Shown: piece after piece, positions 11,777-26,500 of the stretch
How the letters are laid out: every line of letters begins with the position of its first letter
Position numbering within the stretch: the stretch's first letter is position 1
From: Azadirachta indica
Lineage: Eukaryota; Streptophyta; Magnoliopsida; Sapindales; Meliaceae
Direction of reading: 5' to 3'
DNA: 64,000 nt
Assembly: GCA_022749755.1 (NCBI GenBank)
Contig: CM040447.1
Span: forward strand, 16,219,087 to 16,283,086
Translations under genes and position numbers: made by a program
Notes under the pieces: model-generated
What the model was told of the DNA's origin: nothing
The model's input: the letters and a program-made list of their open reading frames with translations, nothing else
The model's database searches: none

Positions 11777-14100
11777 GTTTTTTCTAAATATATGAGTATT
11801 CTTTATCGTAGAGACAAAAATTGATTATTGATGCTTTGAATTTATTTCATTTATTTAATCTTTTTTTTACATGTGTTCTAATAAATTTTTTCTCATTCTT
11901 TTCTTTTTTTCTTAGTTGCATGATGATAAAATATCACATTACAAATGGCAAAGATTAGTAATTTACTAGTAGCATCCTTGTTCTGCCAAATTGAATTTTC
12001 TTTACATGTGATTAAAATTTCTTAAATTTTATGGTAATTACAAACAACATTGATTTTAAAAAATTAGATTAATTTACATTTTAGTTTTCTTAATAATCTT
12101 TTTCAAAATTTCTTTTTCATATTTGTACAATTACATGTATGCTTTTTTTCACTAACAAATTATCAATTTTAAGATATTCTCGTTTCTTTATCTATTAATG
12201 TAATATTAATTATAGGGTTATTTTACTATACTATTTATTCTCAACTATGACAATAATGTTTACATCCTTAAAATAACATAAATTTTCAATAATTCTTATA
12301 AATACAAAGAATATAAGTAATAGATGAGATGTGTAGTACTTTCAAATATTGATTTTTGAGCTTAAATAATTTATTTTGTTATTAATAATTTTTTGAAAAA
12401 TTAAGAAAGATTGTGCATTTAGATAATATCTAAATTTATTTTTTTAAAATAGATTATTCATAACATGCATAACACGGTCTTTATCATTAATTTTTTTTAT
12501 AATATATGAATTTATATTTTAAATATATTTTAAAAAATACATTATATATAAATAGCTTTAATATATTAAAAAATAAAATATAAAAAAAAAATAACTTTTA
12601 ATCTGAATAGTAAGTTAATTTGACATGTTACTTGTTGAACAGGTTAATTACTATTATTTAAAATGAATGGATCGGATTTTAATTTTAAAATTTAAAGGCT
12701 AATAAAAAAGAACTATTGATAGTAGGATTCTTATCCCAATATATACAATTTTCCTATTTTAAAACTTGCAAAATTTACTAAAAGAATATATTACTATTTT
12801 TTAACTAATCCCTTAACCCTAACTTTAGTCTTTCAATTTCCTAATTTTTTTTTGCCTAGGTTAGTGTAATTAATTTTGTGTAGACCAATAAAAACTCAGG
12901 ACAATTCTTATAGGACCGTTTATGAATTATATATATTTGGTTTTAATAATTTATTAGATGTGTATACGTATGATATAAGACACCCTACAATTTAAAAATA
13001 TATGTTTTTAGATCAATAAAAAAATTATGGTAACAACCCAATCTCCACATTATAATAAAGACTTAATTTGAGACTATATTGTGTTTCTATTTGTTTTGAA
13101 AGCATGTAGCTAAATTATTGAGTAAACATTAATTTTTACTAGAGATCCCCATTTATTTCTATTCATATTTAACACATGACGCGCAGTAGTTTAGAAGTCA
13201 AAAGACTTGAGTGGCAAATATAGTTAATCCTTATTATTTTGATATTTGGGAGGATAATTGTTTTGAAATGAGATAATTAGCTATTAAATACAAATAAATT
13301 CATGTTTAATAAATACTAATTTTTAAATAAACGAAATTATAAATTTATTAAATATTTAACTATTTAAAATTAAATTGAAACACAATAGTTACAAAGAAAA
13401 TTATAGGATTTACTCATAAAATGAATCGACAAAGAAATCTGATATAGTTTTACAAGTTTAATTTGATTAGTGTCCCCAGTAATTCATAAAACGATACGAC
13501 ATTTTGTCATAGCCTTTGTCTCTCTGAAGCTCACTTGCTTTCGAGTCTCGCAGTCTTTGGTTGGGTCCACTAAGTGTTAGAGCTTTTGGTCGCCGGAAAG
13601 ATAAAGCGTGCATTGACGAGGAGGGCGAATGGACAGTGTAGCCAATAAGAGTGGCTGCCGACTGTTGATTGGGTTGGAGTGAAAAAGGAAAATCATAATG
13701 TTTGATTTCTGAAAAGTCCCTGGCCTGTACTATATTTCATGTCTATCTTATATACACTACAATTACTATTTTAACCCTCCCGGTTGAATCATAGCGGATG
13801 GGGCTTGTAACTTCAAGTTGTAGGTGGTAACGTCAAGGTGGCAGGGGTGTTTCTTCTGTTAAATTAGATTTTGTATCTCGTTCTTATTAGTCAAACAATT
13901 GAGGAGCTCACTCTAATCTTTCTGCAAATTTTGAGGTTATAAGTTCGGACCCTAGAAATGCTGGTATTCTTACAATCATGCATAAATGATTATTTATATT
14001 TCAAAAAAGTCCTAATCTTTGTGAAATGACCTAATTATCCTGTACAAATCATCACTACTAGATATATCGGTCGTTCTTTTCAAGCAGGGAATACCGGATA
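11777..14100. other. Intergenic region upstream of the TRRAP/Tra1 homologue
   Basis: This is AT-rich and has no supported gene. Base composition becomes more balanced after about 13500, where the distal upstream region of the 34-exon gene should start; a CCAAT-type motif lies at about 13640. A SINE-like remnant sits at about 13885-13990. I do not assign a core promoter. Confidence 0.5.
13885..13990 (+). mobile_element. tRNA-derived SINE-like remnant
   Basis: An A-box-like segment (TAGTCAAACAATTGAGGAGC at about 13888-13907) is followed about 40 bases later by a B-box-like segment (GAGGTTATAAGTTCGGACCC at about 13932-13951). This order and spacing match the head of plant tRNA-derived SINEs. 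The cloverleaf does not close, so it is not a tRNA gene. The ends and any poly tail are unclear. Confidence 0.4.
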
Positions 14101-14530
14101 GAGACCTATTTGAGACAAATAGAAAAAACTCTCTTCTTATTTATGAAAACGCAAAAACTCAGTCAGTCGCGTGTAATAATCTCAGTCCCCGAGTGATCTT
14201 GGTAACCCAAATCGGCAGAGAAAAGAGAGGGAAACTAGGCTAAGAAGTGCGCGTTTCGTCCTCGGATGGACTGAAAAACCCAGTCGTTTCTTAAACCCTA
14301 ATTTCATTTTTCACCCTTCCAAAACCACCCTAATTTAAGTTATCAGCGCATAAATTAATTCAATTCATATATTTGTTTATAGTTTATTCCAACCAAGCTT
14401 ATTACTGAAGTTTGAAGCAGGGAAGAATTTCCTGGTGAATGAAGCCCTAAGTTGCGAAATTGGCTGGCAGCTAGTAATTTATTGAAAGAAGATAGCTAGA
14501 ACTTTCGATTCAAATCTCGACTGCCAAAAC
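14101..14530 (+). other. Probable 5' leader of the TRRAP/Tra1 homologue
   Basis: This non-coding sequence lies directly upstream of the first coding exon. The leader probably lies here because there is no other gene before the ATG and the composition is more balanced than the flanking AT-rich DNA. I cannot place the transcription start or any leader intron. Confidence 0.35.
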
Positions 14531-17500
14531 ATGAGCCCTATTCAGAATTTCGAGCAACACTCTCGCCATCTCGTGGAGCCGGACATTCGTACTCTCTCAA
14601 CCCCTTTTGCATTACATTATTGCTTTGTTTCATTCTGAGAAAATTAAATGAAAAAGGAATATAAGAAAATCGTTATTGAATGTCTTCAGTTTGCTATCTT
14701 TGTTTTACGAATGAACTAAACTGAGCAAGAAACCCAAGCTAAAACATTTACTTGTAAACATGATGATAATTTAATTAAAGCAGATTGAAAAGCTAGTGTC
14801 TCGTATCATTAGTCAAGTTATAGTTTTCTTAGCCCAATTAAAGTTGTAGCTAAATGGTAGGTCTACTCTGGCTTCTCTTATATGTAAATTTCAACTCAAT
14901 CTTGGTTTGTCTTTTCTTCTAAATTTTCTAAATAACCAAATAGAGCATTTGTTTACTCTCTGAATTTATCAAACAATTGAATTATGAATTATAATATACT
15001 TTTGTACTAACTCTTTCATGAATTTGGTTTGAAACAGCAATCCAGACTAGGTTACAGATGGCAATGGAGGTAAGGGACAGTCTAGAGATTGCCCACACAG
15101 CTGAGTACTTGAATTTCCTTAAATGCTACTTCCGGGCATTCTCGGTGATTCTCTTACAGATCACAAAACCACAATTCGTGGATAATCCAGAGCACAAGCT
15201 CAGAAATATTGTTGTGGAGATCCTCAATCGGCTCCCTCACAGCGAAGTTCTTCGCCCCTTTGTTCAGGATCTCTTGAAGGTTGCAATGCAAGTATTAACC
15301 ACTGACAATGAAGAGAATGGCTTGATTTGTATTCGTATTATCTTTGATCTCCTAAGGAACTTTAGGCCTACATTGGAAAATGAAGTACAACCATTCTTAG
15401 ACTTTGTATGCAAAATATACCAAAACTTTAGATTGACAGTTAGTCATTTCTTTGAGAATGGAGCAGCAGGTGTGGAAGAAGTTAAGCCTATGGATACTTC
15501 TTCTTCGGAGCAAGGGATTACTGGTACTGGGTACATTGGGACTGGGCAGCTTAATCCCAGTACCCGGTCTTTCAAGATAATAACAGAGAGTCCACTCGTG
15601 GTCATGTTTTTATTCCAGTTGTACAGCCGGCTGGTGCAAACCAATATCCCTCATTTGTTGCCTTTGATGGTTGCTGCTATATCTGTTCCTGGTCCTGAAA
15701 AGGTTCCTCCCAATTTAAAGAATCACTTTATTGAGCTTAAAGGTGCACAGGTTAAGGTGAGTGATTATTGTTCATGTTGTTAGATGTTATAGCTATGCAG
15801 CATGCTATAGGGATATGGCTGTGTAGTTTGAACTATCTAGACTAAATATGCTTTCGATATACTACTTTATGGCCAATATGTTTTACATAATTACAAAATT
15901 TTGTATTTTGGTTATAGGAATTCTAAACTTTTTTTCATCATTTGGTTGCAAATAAAGCCATTTTTCATTTAAGCATTTTTTGAGATCAGGGACCTAAACT
16001 CCGCTTTGTAGAAAGGAGCTTGGGGACTCTGAAAATCTGACTTGCTTAGAGATTGTAAATGTAAATCCTCTATTTCTACTGTCACATCTTATTTAATAGA
16101 TATGTCTTTTTGAATTACTGAGGAGCCTTTACTTTTTGGTCCCTCATAATCTCATAGTGATGAATCTAGTTCTTCTTTAGTTCGGGGCCCAGGGGGTGGC
16201 TAAAAGTTCCACTCCTGGGATTCAGAAGATTTTAAAGCGTACTTGATGTTTGAACATGTTTCTGTTTGTTTCCTCCCAAGTGTAATGAGATCTGCAGAAT
16301 ATTCTAAAAATCCTGCCTTTCTTCACAAAAGTGGGGTAGGCAGGTACAGAAAGCGATGAACATATTCTTCAGTAGTCACATAGCGCATTCCATCGTGGAA
16401 AGTTAAACCCTGGATGGTTAGATGTTGTTTAAATTTAATATCATCTTTTGTGCATAAATTGCAAATAGAACCCAATCACGCAGAAGTTTCTATATGTGCA
16501 CAGATACACACACCAAATATATGTATATGTATGCCTGTGTATCCTGAAGCTTATATGTATTTGTCTGTCAGACTTTTTATGTGCACAGATACACACACAC
16601 CAAATATATGTATATGTGTGCCTGTGTATCCTGAATCTTATATGTTCGTGGCTGTCAGATTTTTTTCTAAATGATCTGCTGTTACACTTTACTAATTTCT
16701 GCTTCATCATTGCAGACTGTTTCTTTTTTAACTTACCTGTTGAAGAGTTTTGCTGATTATATCAGGCCTCATGAAGAAAGCATATGTAAAAGCATTGTAA
16801 ATTTGCTTGTTACATGTTCAGACTCTGTATCTATTAGAAAGGTAAACTTGTCTTGTGTTTGAATTTGGTTTCTAAATTGGATCTTTTTCTTCCCTTTTGT
16901 TAAAATTTTGATCTGAGCATGTTGGAAGCAGGAACTCTTAGTGGCATTGAAACATGTTCTGGGTACAGATTTTAAGAGGGGTCTATTTCCGCTGATTGAC
17001 ACACTTTTGGAGGAGAGGTAAAACTTAAATTTGTTAAGACATGAAATAAGATGCTGTATTAGCGAACAAGCAACAGCTACGTAAGCATTATTTATCATGA
17101 GAAATAATAACTAAGTTGCTAAACAATGGAGGAAGATTATAAGGTTCAACAGCTATTTAATGGCATTTGTTTATGTTTTCCATGTGCTGCCGTCTTTTTT
17201 CTAGTTCTAGTCATGAGCAATGTAGTTTTTTTAAATAATTAGAAACATGCACCTTATTCTTTACAACATGTCAGGTAGTGAATAAGGAGTATGTTTTTTT
17301 AGTGTTTAATTGTAAAGGCATTTTTTCATCTTTGGTGGATTTTTAAAATGATGGGAATATCAGATGAACTGTTGATGCATGTTCATGACAAACAAAAAAA
17401 TTGTTTCTTATAATTCTTTTATGAAAAGTAAAATTGGAATTTGCACATTTTTTGACTTTTTTCTGACTGATGCTCCAACACAGCATAGAACACTGGTTAT

Positions 17501-20500
17501 TAACTGCTGTGGGGGCACAAGGAAATCTTTGCCTGAACATTTTTCTGAATTTACCTTTTCACCAGAAGGAATTGATAATTATTAAAAGTTTCTACGGGTG
17601 ATATGAAACGCTATCTGCTGTCAATAGCATATTTTCAAAAACTAGCTCTTGATATGTTTGTTTTTCATTAAAATCTTTTTCTTCTCAATAATCCATTTCA
17701 GGGTTCTTGTTGGAACTGGGCGGGCATGCTTTGAGACTCTAAGGCCTTTAGCTTATAGTCTTCTAGCAGAGATTGTTCATCATGTTCGAGGAGACCTCTC
17801 CTTGTCACAGGTGCTGCTTTGTATGAGATGCTGCTGACCTAATTGTAGAACTCTTATTTCATCTCTTTGATGATGTATATTATGTTTTCCTTAAGTTTAA
17901 ACGGGGCTCTCACTAAAACTTGCATGCTGTGGTGTTTGGTCTTTTATTTTCATTCAATGTCTTTGTAGCAGTTTTGGGTTATTGTCATTCTTCATGTGAG
18001 TGATGTGTGTGGTTGGGTGTTTTGTCCTTGGGCTGATGTGTGTCATATGATTGAAAATATGATGTGAATTCAGGAAGATATTGTGTTAACCACGGCTCTC
18101 CATCTCTTCCTTCCAAATACATCAGTGTGCTTCCCACACAATGTCTTCTATGCATGGCCTGAAGAGGGATTTACTTTGGTTACATTTTATAGAACTAATG
18201 TCGGTTCCATGATCTATTACATTGCTGCTGCCATATGTTTGATCACAGTGCATCTTGTTATTGAATATTTCGTACTTGTGATTATTCTTCGCACCTGTAT
18301 GTGATTTGTGATATAGTGACTAGAAAAATCAACTTTGTTGAAAAGTAAATGATATGTGCTGTTTATGAATTTTGAGGAATGCATTTAAAGTACATATAAC
18401 CTTTCTGGCTAAGTCTATGTTTGCTGCTCAGTCTCACCTATAATTTATGATAATGAGAGAATGAAGATAAGGTTGTGAGCCTATGATTGATGCAGCTTTC
18501 TGTTCATTTGTCCTTGCATATGGACTGTATCACGTTAAACTATATAAAGAAGATTCCAATGTGACAGAAGATGTGTGGCAGCACCCACGTACTTGATCGT
18601 TTTAATTCGTGACTTTGTATAGCATTTTGCCATTTCCTGTTTCATATTTGATCTTATGATTCATGGCTGTCTGTTCTGCCTTGTATTTTGCGATTGTTTG
18701 ATGGCAATTGTTTTACAGTTCACCGTGATCTGTTGCTGCGTTGTTTTTAGGGTCATTGCTTCTATCATCACAAAGCTAACAAACTTGTATCATTTTGCTG
18801 CAGTTATCACGGATTATCTATTTGTTCTCGAGTAACATGCATGATGCTTCACTGTCACTCAGTATTCATACAACTTGTGCACGACTGATGTTGAATCTGG
18901 TTAATTTTATTTATTAGCACTTTACCATCTTATCTTAGCTTCAAACATCCTTGTGGTATGGTTCACTTTAGCTTAAATCCAATGGCTTCTTTGAGTTATA
19001 GGTGGAGCCAATCTTTGAGAAAGGCGTTGACCAGCAATCCATGGATGAAGCAAGGATTTTGTTGGTATGAGTTTTAATCTGATTGGTCACAGACTATTTT
19101 TTATTTGTGAAATCTGTGTACCACTGTCTCATGTTTTTCATTTCCTCTAGGGCCGCATCCTGGATGCATTTGTTGGGAAGTTTAGTACTTTCAAGCGTAC
19201 CATTCCTCAGGTAATCTGTGATTTGCTGTATAAGTTTTGATTTGGTACTGTATTGATACTTGCCTTGCATTTATTTCCTCATGGTGTATGATACTTGAGT
19301 GCAATAATGAACAATGCATAAAGGAATTTATTTCTGGTATAATCACTTGGGCTCACTCTTTTTTTTTTTTTTTTTTTTTCCTTCCTACAAGAATTTACTT
19401 CTGGTCAGTTGCTTAACTCGGATATTTAGTGATTTGCTTCTTGTGGAGCACTTGGCTTGTGAAAACCAACTTCAAATGCTTTAGGCAGTTTAGTAACTTT
19501 CTTTCCCCTTTTTTTGACTGGGTAACATACTATGATAAAGCTATTATTTGATTGGTGCTGTATGGCTCAACCCTTTTCGATGTGTTTTGTCTTAAAAGGC
19601 TAAATCAACGTTATTGAATCTTGATTTTTTAAAAAGTGAATGCATTTAAGGATACTAGATTATTGTTGTATTGATATGCTGAAATCCCCTAAATCATTGT
19701 TGTATTGATATGCTTGGATGATACACCTGATTCTGTGTGTTGTGAACCCATTGACCTTCTCTTGTTCAAATGTCACTGTTCTTGGCTCTTAGTAAATTTA
19801 TTTTAACTGAATGCCAATGTTTATATATTTCATTTTTTGGTGATAGCTGTTGGAGGAGAGTGAGGAGGGAAAGGATCGTGGTACTTTAAGGTCAAAGCTT
19901 GAACTCCCGGTTCAGGTTGTTCTGGCAACTTCTTGTTTAATTTACTGCCGTGCTTATGAACATCCTAATATGTTTTAAGACCTGGAATTGCTTTAGCTAA
20001 TTATTTTAGCATTTATTCTTTGCTTCATTTTATCTCCCCTTTTTATTGTCTTTATTGCATTGAAGCACATAATATATTACTTTTGGTTGGTTATTTGTTA
20101 TCATTGTTTATTAACTCTGATTTGTAGGGATAAGCTTATTGTATTGCTGGTGCATGTCTAATGTCCTTGAAAAGTAGTTATTGTCTCACTTGTATTTTAG
20201 AACTCGGTATTGAGTTATATGATATTTAGGTTTAGTTCTTTAATGCTTTTACAATCCCTTTTTTTTCCTTCCAATGGAATTGGTATAGACATGTTTTACA
20301 GACTGTGTCGGGATTACTTTTCTGAGAAACGTAGAACTGCTTCTCATTTTCTATACACAAATGTGTGGAACATCATTTTGATCCAAAAGTTGTTTTTCAA
20401 ATTTCCAAAGGAATCATAATTTTGTTTTTGAATTTCAAATATGATAAAATATATAATTGTTTTTAATAGATTTTAAGAATGCTGTTTCCAAAAGATACTA

Positions 20501-23500
20501 CAAAAGGCGTTCCCTGAAATGGAAACACAGAGTCTACAATACCAATTTCATTTTTGAAAATGATCTGGAGAACCTTTGAAAACTGATAGCAGATGTGCCC
20601 TTGGTTAACCATATGGATGATTATTTTGCTATGTAGTATATTTTGATATTCTGACGATTGTTTGAGGCAAACTGGAGGTTTGGAGACTGTAGCCAGTTTT
20701 TTTCTTTCTGTCATAACAAGAGAATGCATTTTCTTTTGAAAATTACACACATATACATTGCAATTTAGACAGCATTGCATCTCTCAACTCGCTTAGCTGC
20801 GTTTTTGAGACCAATTGTGGAAAGCAGGTCAAAATTAAGTAAATTCTCTTTCCACTTTGGATTCTCAAATTAAAATATAAAAAATTAAAACACCATTGCT
20901 AAAAATATATGGTCTATTGAAATATATGATAAATATAGTGGTATAGATCATATTTAGAAAAAATGCCTTTGAGTTGGGGCTACTTTTGATTATTATCATG
21001 CAGCACAGAAAGTGAACCGGTATTCCTTCTCTTGGGAAGAAAAAGAAAAGAATTTTAATGTTTTCATGCGATGTTTGACAGTCAAACATTAATTTTTCTG
21101 TTTCTCAGTGCTCTGATGTACATGTCATTGATTCTTTTGATCTGTCCAGTTGGTATCCTTTCCTCACCTGAAGCATCAAATTATGGTTTTTTGGGTCTTC
21201 TTTTTAAGATCTAGATGTATTGTTTTTCTGCAGACAGTTTTAAACTTGCAGGTCCCTGTGGAGCATTCAAAGGAAGTTAGTGATTGTAAGAATCTGATCA
21301 AGACCTTAGTGATGGGTAATTGATCCTTTCATGACTTGTCTTGTTATTTTCCTTCCATGAAATACTGGGTAATAAGCATTGGTAGAGTTACTAAGAAATC
21401 CATGAGCTTGATCTGGTGACGTAAATCTTTTACAACTATGTCTACCATTGACTGGATGCATTTTCAGGAATGAAGACTATCATATGGAGCATCACTCATG
21501 CACATTTGCCCCGATCGCAGGTTTTTCTGTGATCTAATATTTACAGTTCCTGTTTCGCTTGATATTTCTTTCCCTGTGTCACATTTTCTCTTCTTTAGGT
21601 TTCTTCATCTAGCCAAGGAACCCAACAGCAAGGGCTTGGTTCATCATCTAATTTGCCAGTGCCTCAAGCATTCAAAGGGCTGAGAGAAGAAGAGGTATCA
21701 CATGAATTTCGATCAGTGCTAGCGAGGTTTCTTTGTGCCATTAGCTTTATCTGACTTTTGACTTTGGCAGGTGTGGAAAGCCTCTGGTGTTCTAAAGAGT
21801 GGCGTCCATTGCTTAGCACTCTTCAAGGAGAAGGATGAAGAGAGAGAAATGCTTCATCTCTTCTCCCAGATTTTGGCTATCATGGAACCTCGAGATCTTA
21901 TGGACATGTTCTCATTGTGTATGCCTGAGCTTTTTGAGTGCATGATTTCCAACACTCAGCTTGCTCATATATTTTCTACCCTTTTGCAAGCCCCTAAAGT
22001 TTACCGGCCGTTCGCAGATGTTTTGGTTAATTTTTTCGTAAGCAGTAAACTTGATGTTTTGAAGCATCCAGATTCACCTGCTGCAAAACTGGTCTTGCAT
22101 CTCTTTCGGTTTATATTTGGTGCTGTTGCTAAAGCGCCTTCAGATTTTGAACGTATATTGCAGCCTCACGTGCCAGTTATAATGGAAGTTTGTACAAAAA
22201 ATGCTACTGAAGTTGAGAAGCCTATCGGATATTTGCAACTTCTTCGTACAATGTTTAGAGCACTTAATGGATGTAAATTTGAATTGTTACTGCGTGACTT
22301 AATTCCTCTTTTATTGCCCTGTCTAAATATGCTATCAACAATGCTTGAGGGTCCAATGGGAGAAGATATGAGGGATCTTTTGCTGGAGCTGTGCTTAACC
22401 TTGCCGGCACGCTTAAGTTCGTTGTTACCCTACCTTCCCCGCCTAATGAAGCCTCTTGTTTTGTGTCTCAACGGAAGTGATGAGCTAGTGGGCTTAGGTT
22501 TGAGGACACTTGAGTTTTGGGTAGATAGTTTGAATCCTGATTTTCTGGAACCCAGCATGGCTAATGTGATGTCAGATGTCATTTTAGCCTTATGGTCTCA
22601 ATTGAGACCTGCACCCCATCCTTGGGGAGGAAAAGCATTGCAATTACTAGGTAAATTAGGTGGTCGCAACAGAAGATTTCTCAAGGAGCCCCTAGCACTT
22701 GAATGCAAGGAGAACCCAGAGCATGGGCTCCGAATAATTCTTACATTTGAGCCCTCAACCCCATTTTTGGTGCCACTGGATCGATGCATAAATCTTGCTG
22801 TTGCAGCTGTTATGCACAAAAGTAGCGGCATAGATGCTTTCTACCGGAAGCAGGCTTTAAAATTCATTCAAGTTTGCTTGGCTTCTCAGCTTAATTTGCC
22901 AGGAAATTTCGCTGATGAAGGATATACACCTAGGAAGTTGTCATCTATATTACTTTCTTTGGTTGATGTATCTTGTTGCTGGTCCGAGACAGCAGATGTA
23001 AAGGTAAGTTGGATATAGAACTATGTTGGTCAGAGCTGTATTTGTTAGTGAGTTAGTGGATTATATCGGTGGAGGACAATATTACAGCTTACTTTTGTTG
23101 TCTAAGGTTTGGAAGTGTGTTATATACTGTCTTAAGTGTAACAAGGACATTATCTTCATGCATTAGCAACCTGCTCCTTGTAGTTGTCTATTTCCTTATG
23201 GAATTTTTTTATTTCCTTCAAGTAGCATGGACAGGGCTAGAAACTCAGTTAATTTTTATAATATATTGTATTGAGGACAAGTTTATCATTTGCACTTCAT
23301 TTATGTGGAGTTGCCTGTAAGAAATTGTGATTTCATATATCTTAAGGTCATGCATGTTCTGGTTTAGTATATTTTCAATTTTCTCTTTTATTGGCCTCAC
23401 CATTTTTCCTGCTATTATTTTCTATTGTGGACTTTGTTACTGATCGCTCAAAATACATGCATAGTTTTTATGTTATAATGAGTCTTCTGCCGCCTGACTG

Positions 23501-26500
23501 ATAATTGTTGCATTGTTATTGCAGGCTGATTTGGGTGTGAAGACGAAGACGCAACTTATGGCCGAGAAGTCTGTTTTCAAGAGTCTGCTAATGACTGTCA
23601 TTGCTGCAAGTGCAGAACCAGATCTCAGTGGGCCAGAGGATGATTTTATTGTGAATATTTGCCGTCATTTTGCTATTTTATTTCACATTGATCATACCTC
23701 AACCAATGGTTCAATTCCTACTGCTGGACTTGGGGGTTCAGTGCTGTCATCAAATGTAATTGCCAGTTCCAGATCTAAAAATGGCACCACTAACCTGAAA
23801 GAGTTGGACCCTTTAATATTTTTAGATGCTTTGGTTGATGTGTTGACAGATGAAAATAGGCTTCATGCAAAAGCTGCTCTTAATGCGCTACATGTGTTTG
23901 CTGAAACACTATTGTTTCTTGCTCGCTCTAAACATGCTGATGTATTAATGTCAAGAGGAGGCCCAGGTACTCCTATGATTGTCTCTAGTCCATCAATGAA
24001 TCCCGTATATTCACCACCTCCTAGTGTCCGTGTACCAGTATTTGAGCAACTTTTGCCCCGTCTCTTGCATTGTTGCTATGGAACTACATGGCAAGCACAA
24101 ATGGGAGGTGTTATGGGGCTTGGTGCATTGGTTGGCAAGGTCACTGTTGAGACTTTGTGCCTTTTCCAAGTAAGAATTGTTCGGGGTTTGGTGTATGTCC
24201 TTAAAAATCTGCCTTTTAATGCTAGCAAAGAGCAGGAAGAGACAAGTCAGGTTCTTACACAGGTTCTTCGCGTGGTGAATAATGTGGATGAAGCAAACAG
24301 TGAGGCGCGCAGGCAAAGTTTTCAAGGAATAGTTGAGTTTCTTGCTTCGGAGTTATTCAATCCTAACTCATCCCTTATTGTGAGAAAGAATGTGCAGTCA
24401 TGTTTGGCTCTTTTAGCTAATCGTACTGGCAGTGAGGTATCTGAGCTGCTTGAGCCTTTATATCAGCCTTTGCTTCAGCCACTTATAATGCGGCCACTCC
24501 GGTCGAAGACTGTTGATCAACAGGTAAATTTTTGTTGGTTATTATAATTGATGTAATTTGTCAATTTTCTCCACTTGCTTCATTTTTATTCCTTACAGGT
24601 TGGAACAATTACAGCTTTGAGTTTTTGTTTAGCCTTGAGGCCTCCACTTATCAAGTTGACTCAAGAATTAGTGAACTTTCTCCAAGAAGCATTGCACATA
24701 GCTGAAGCTGATGAAACTGTGTGGGTTGTGAAGTTTATGAACCCCAAAGTGGCATCATCATTAAATAAACTCAGAACAGCTTGCATTGAGCTTCTCTGTA
24801 CTACAATGGCGTGGGCAGACTTTAAAACTCCTAATCATGCAGATCTTCGTGCTAAGATCATTTCCATGTTTTTCAAGTCTTTGACGTGTAGGACACCCGA
24901 AATTGTTGCTGTTGCAAAGGAGGGCCTAAGGCAGGTTTGTTGAACTTTTATTGTTATCACATTACTTATTATCCAAATTTATATTTGTATATAACGTGTA
25001 CTTTAAACATTGAATTACATAAATAATTGTCACCTGTAAATTTTGTGTAGGTTGTCACCTGTAAACTTTGTGTAGTTATTTTATGCATGGATATATGCAC
25101 ATACATAAAAATCAACTATAGCAACCCTTCTTACTACATATAGGTTAACATACCATGTCAGCATACAAAGGTGAAATATTACCTTTGTATTTATTATAAC
25201 TGTTCATAGTTTCTTTAGAAAACTTATTGTGTCACTATATCCATAAGACATACTAAAATTTACAATGTTTGAAGTAGCTTTGGACATGTATTGGTTAATA
25301 ATATTCACTAAATACCGTTCTGAGAGGCATGATGCCAACTCTATAGTTGCGCTTTAACTCCTTATCATTATGGATGTTTCAGCGGCTGTAGTTTGACCAT
25401 AACTATTAAATTCAGTAAGTTTTCATTTTAATTTTGATTTTTAAATTTTCGTCAGTATTTTTATATTTTTTTATGTTTTGTTTTGGATTTTTAGGAGATT
25501 GTTTTGGTTCTCTGATATAGTTTATTTCTATTCAGGTTATCAATCAACAAAGGATGCCCAAAGAACTTCTGCAGAACAGCCTCAGGCCTATATTAGTCAA
25601 TTTGGCCCATACCAAGAATCTCAACATGCCTCTTCTGCAAGGTCTAGCTCGTCTGCTTGAACTCTTGTCCAATTGGTTTAATGTTACCTTGGGTGGCAAA
25701 CTGTTAGAGCACCTTAAGAAATGGTTGGAGCCAGAAAAACTTGCTCAGAGCCAGAAATCATGGAAGGCTGGTGAAGAGCCAAAAATTGCTGCAGGTACTA
25801 CATCAAAATGATGTCTGGTACTGCCAGAGTTGCTTAATACTTGCATAGATTTTCATGTACTGGTGATCTTATACTGATTGTTCTTTTCTGTGCAGCTATT
25901 ATTGAACTTTTTCACTTGCTTCCCCAGGCTGCATCCAAGTTTCTCGATGAACTTGTAACCTTAACTATTGATTTGGAAGGGGCTCTCCCTCCGGGACAAG
26001 TCTACAGTGAGATTAATAGTCCATACCGCCTTCCACTCACAAAATTTTTAAACCGATATGCAACACTTGCTGTTGACTATTTTCTTGCTCGATTAAGTGA
26101 GCCAAAATACTTTAGGCGGTAAGCCTAAAATGCTAGATTGAAGTTGTCAATATATTGGTTATCATATTAATGTGATCAGTAATAATTGCACACTCTTGAT
26201 TTGTTTCTCTGCTGCAACGTCCAGGTTTATGTATATAATACGATCGGAAGCTGGCCAACCATTGAGAGATGAACTTGCGAAGTCCCCACAGAAGATACTT
26301 GCTGGTGCCTTTCCTGAATTTCTGCCGAAATCAGATGCAGCAATGACTACTGGTCCTTCAACTCCACCTGCTGCTTTATTAGGGGATGAAGGCCTTCCTA
26401 TTCCTGCACCTGATAGTTCTAATTTAACATCTTCTGCTCCAGCTGCAGCATCAGATGCTTATTTTCATGGCCTTGCACTTGTTAAAACATTGGTCAAACT

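Noticed and set aside
13885..13990. tRNA gene
   Set aside because: Only box-like motifs are present; no cloverleaf with paired acceptor and anticodon arms can be drawn.
16441..16756. Overlapping 86-89-codon frames on both strands
   Set aside because: They are produced by the 85-bp tandem duplication in an intron.
20463..20780. 105-codon open frame on the minus strand
   Set aside because: It lies inside intron 9 of the TRRAP/Tra1 homologue, has no recognisable domain and shows no coding character.
24011..24325. 104-codon minus-strand frame
   Set aside because: Antisense shadow of exon 14 of the TRRAP/Tra1 homologue.
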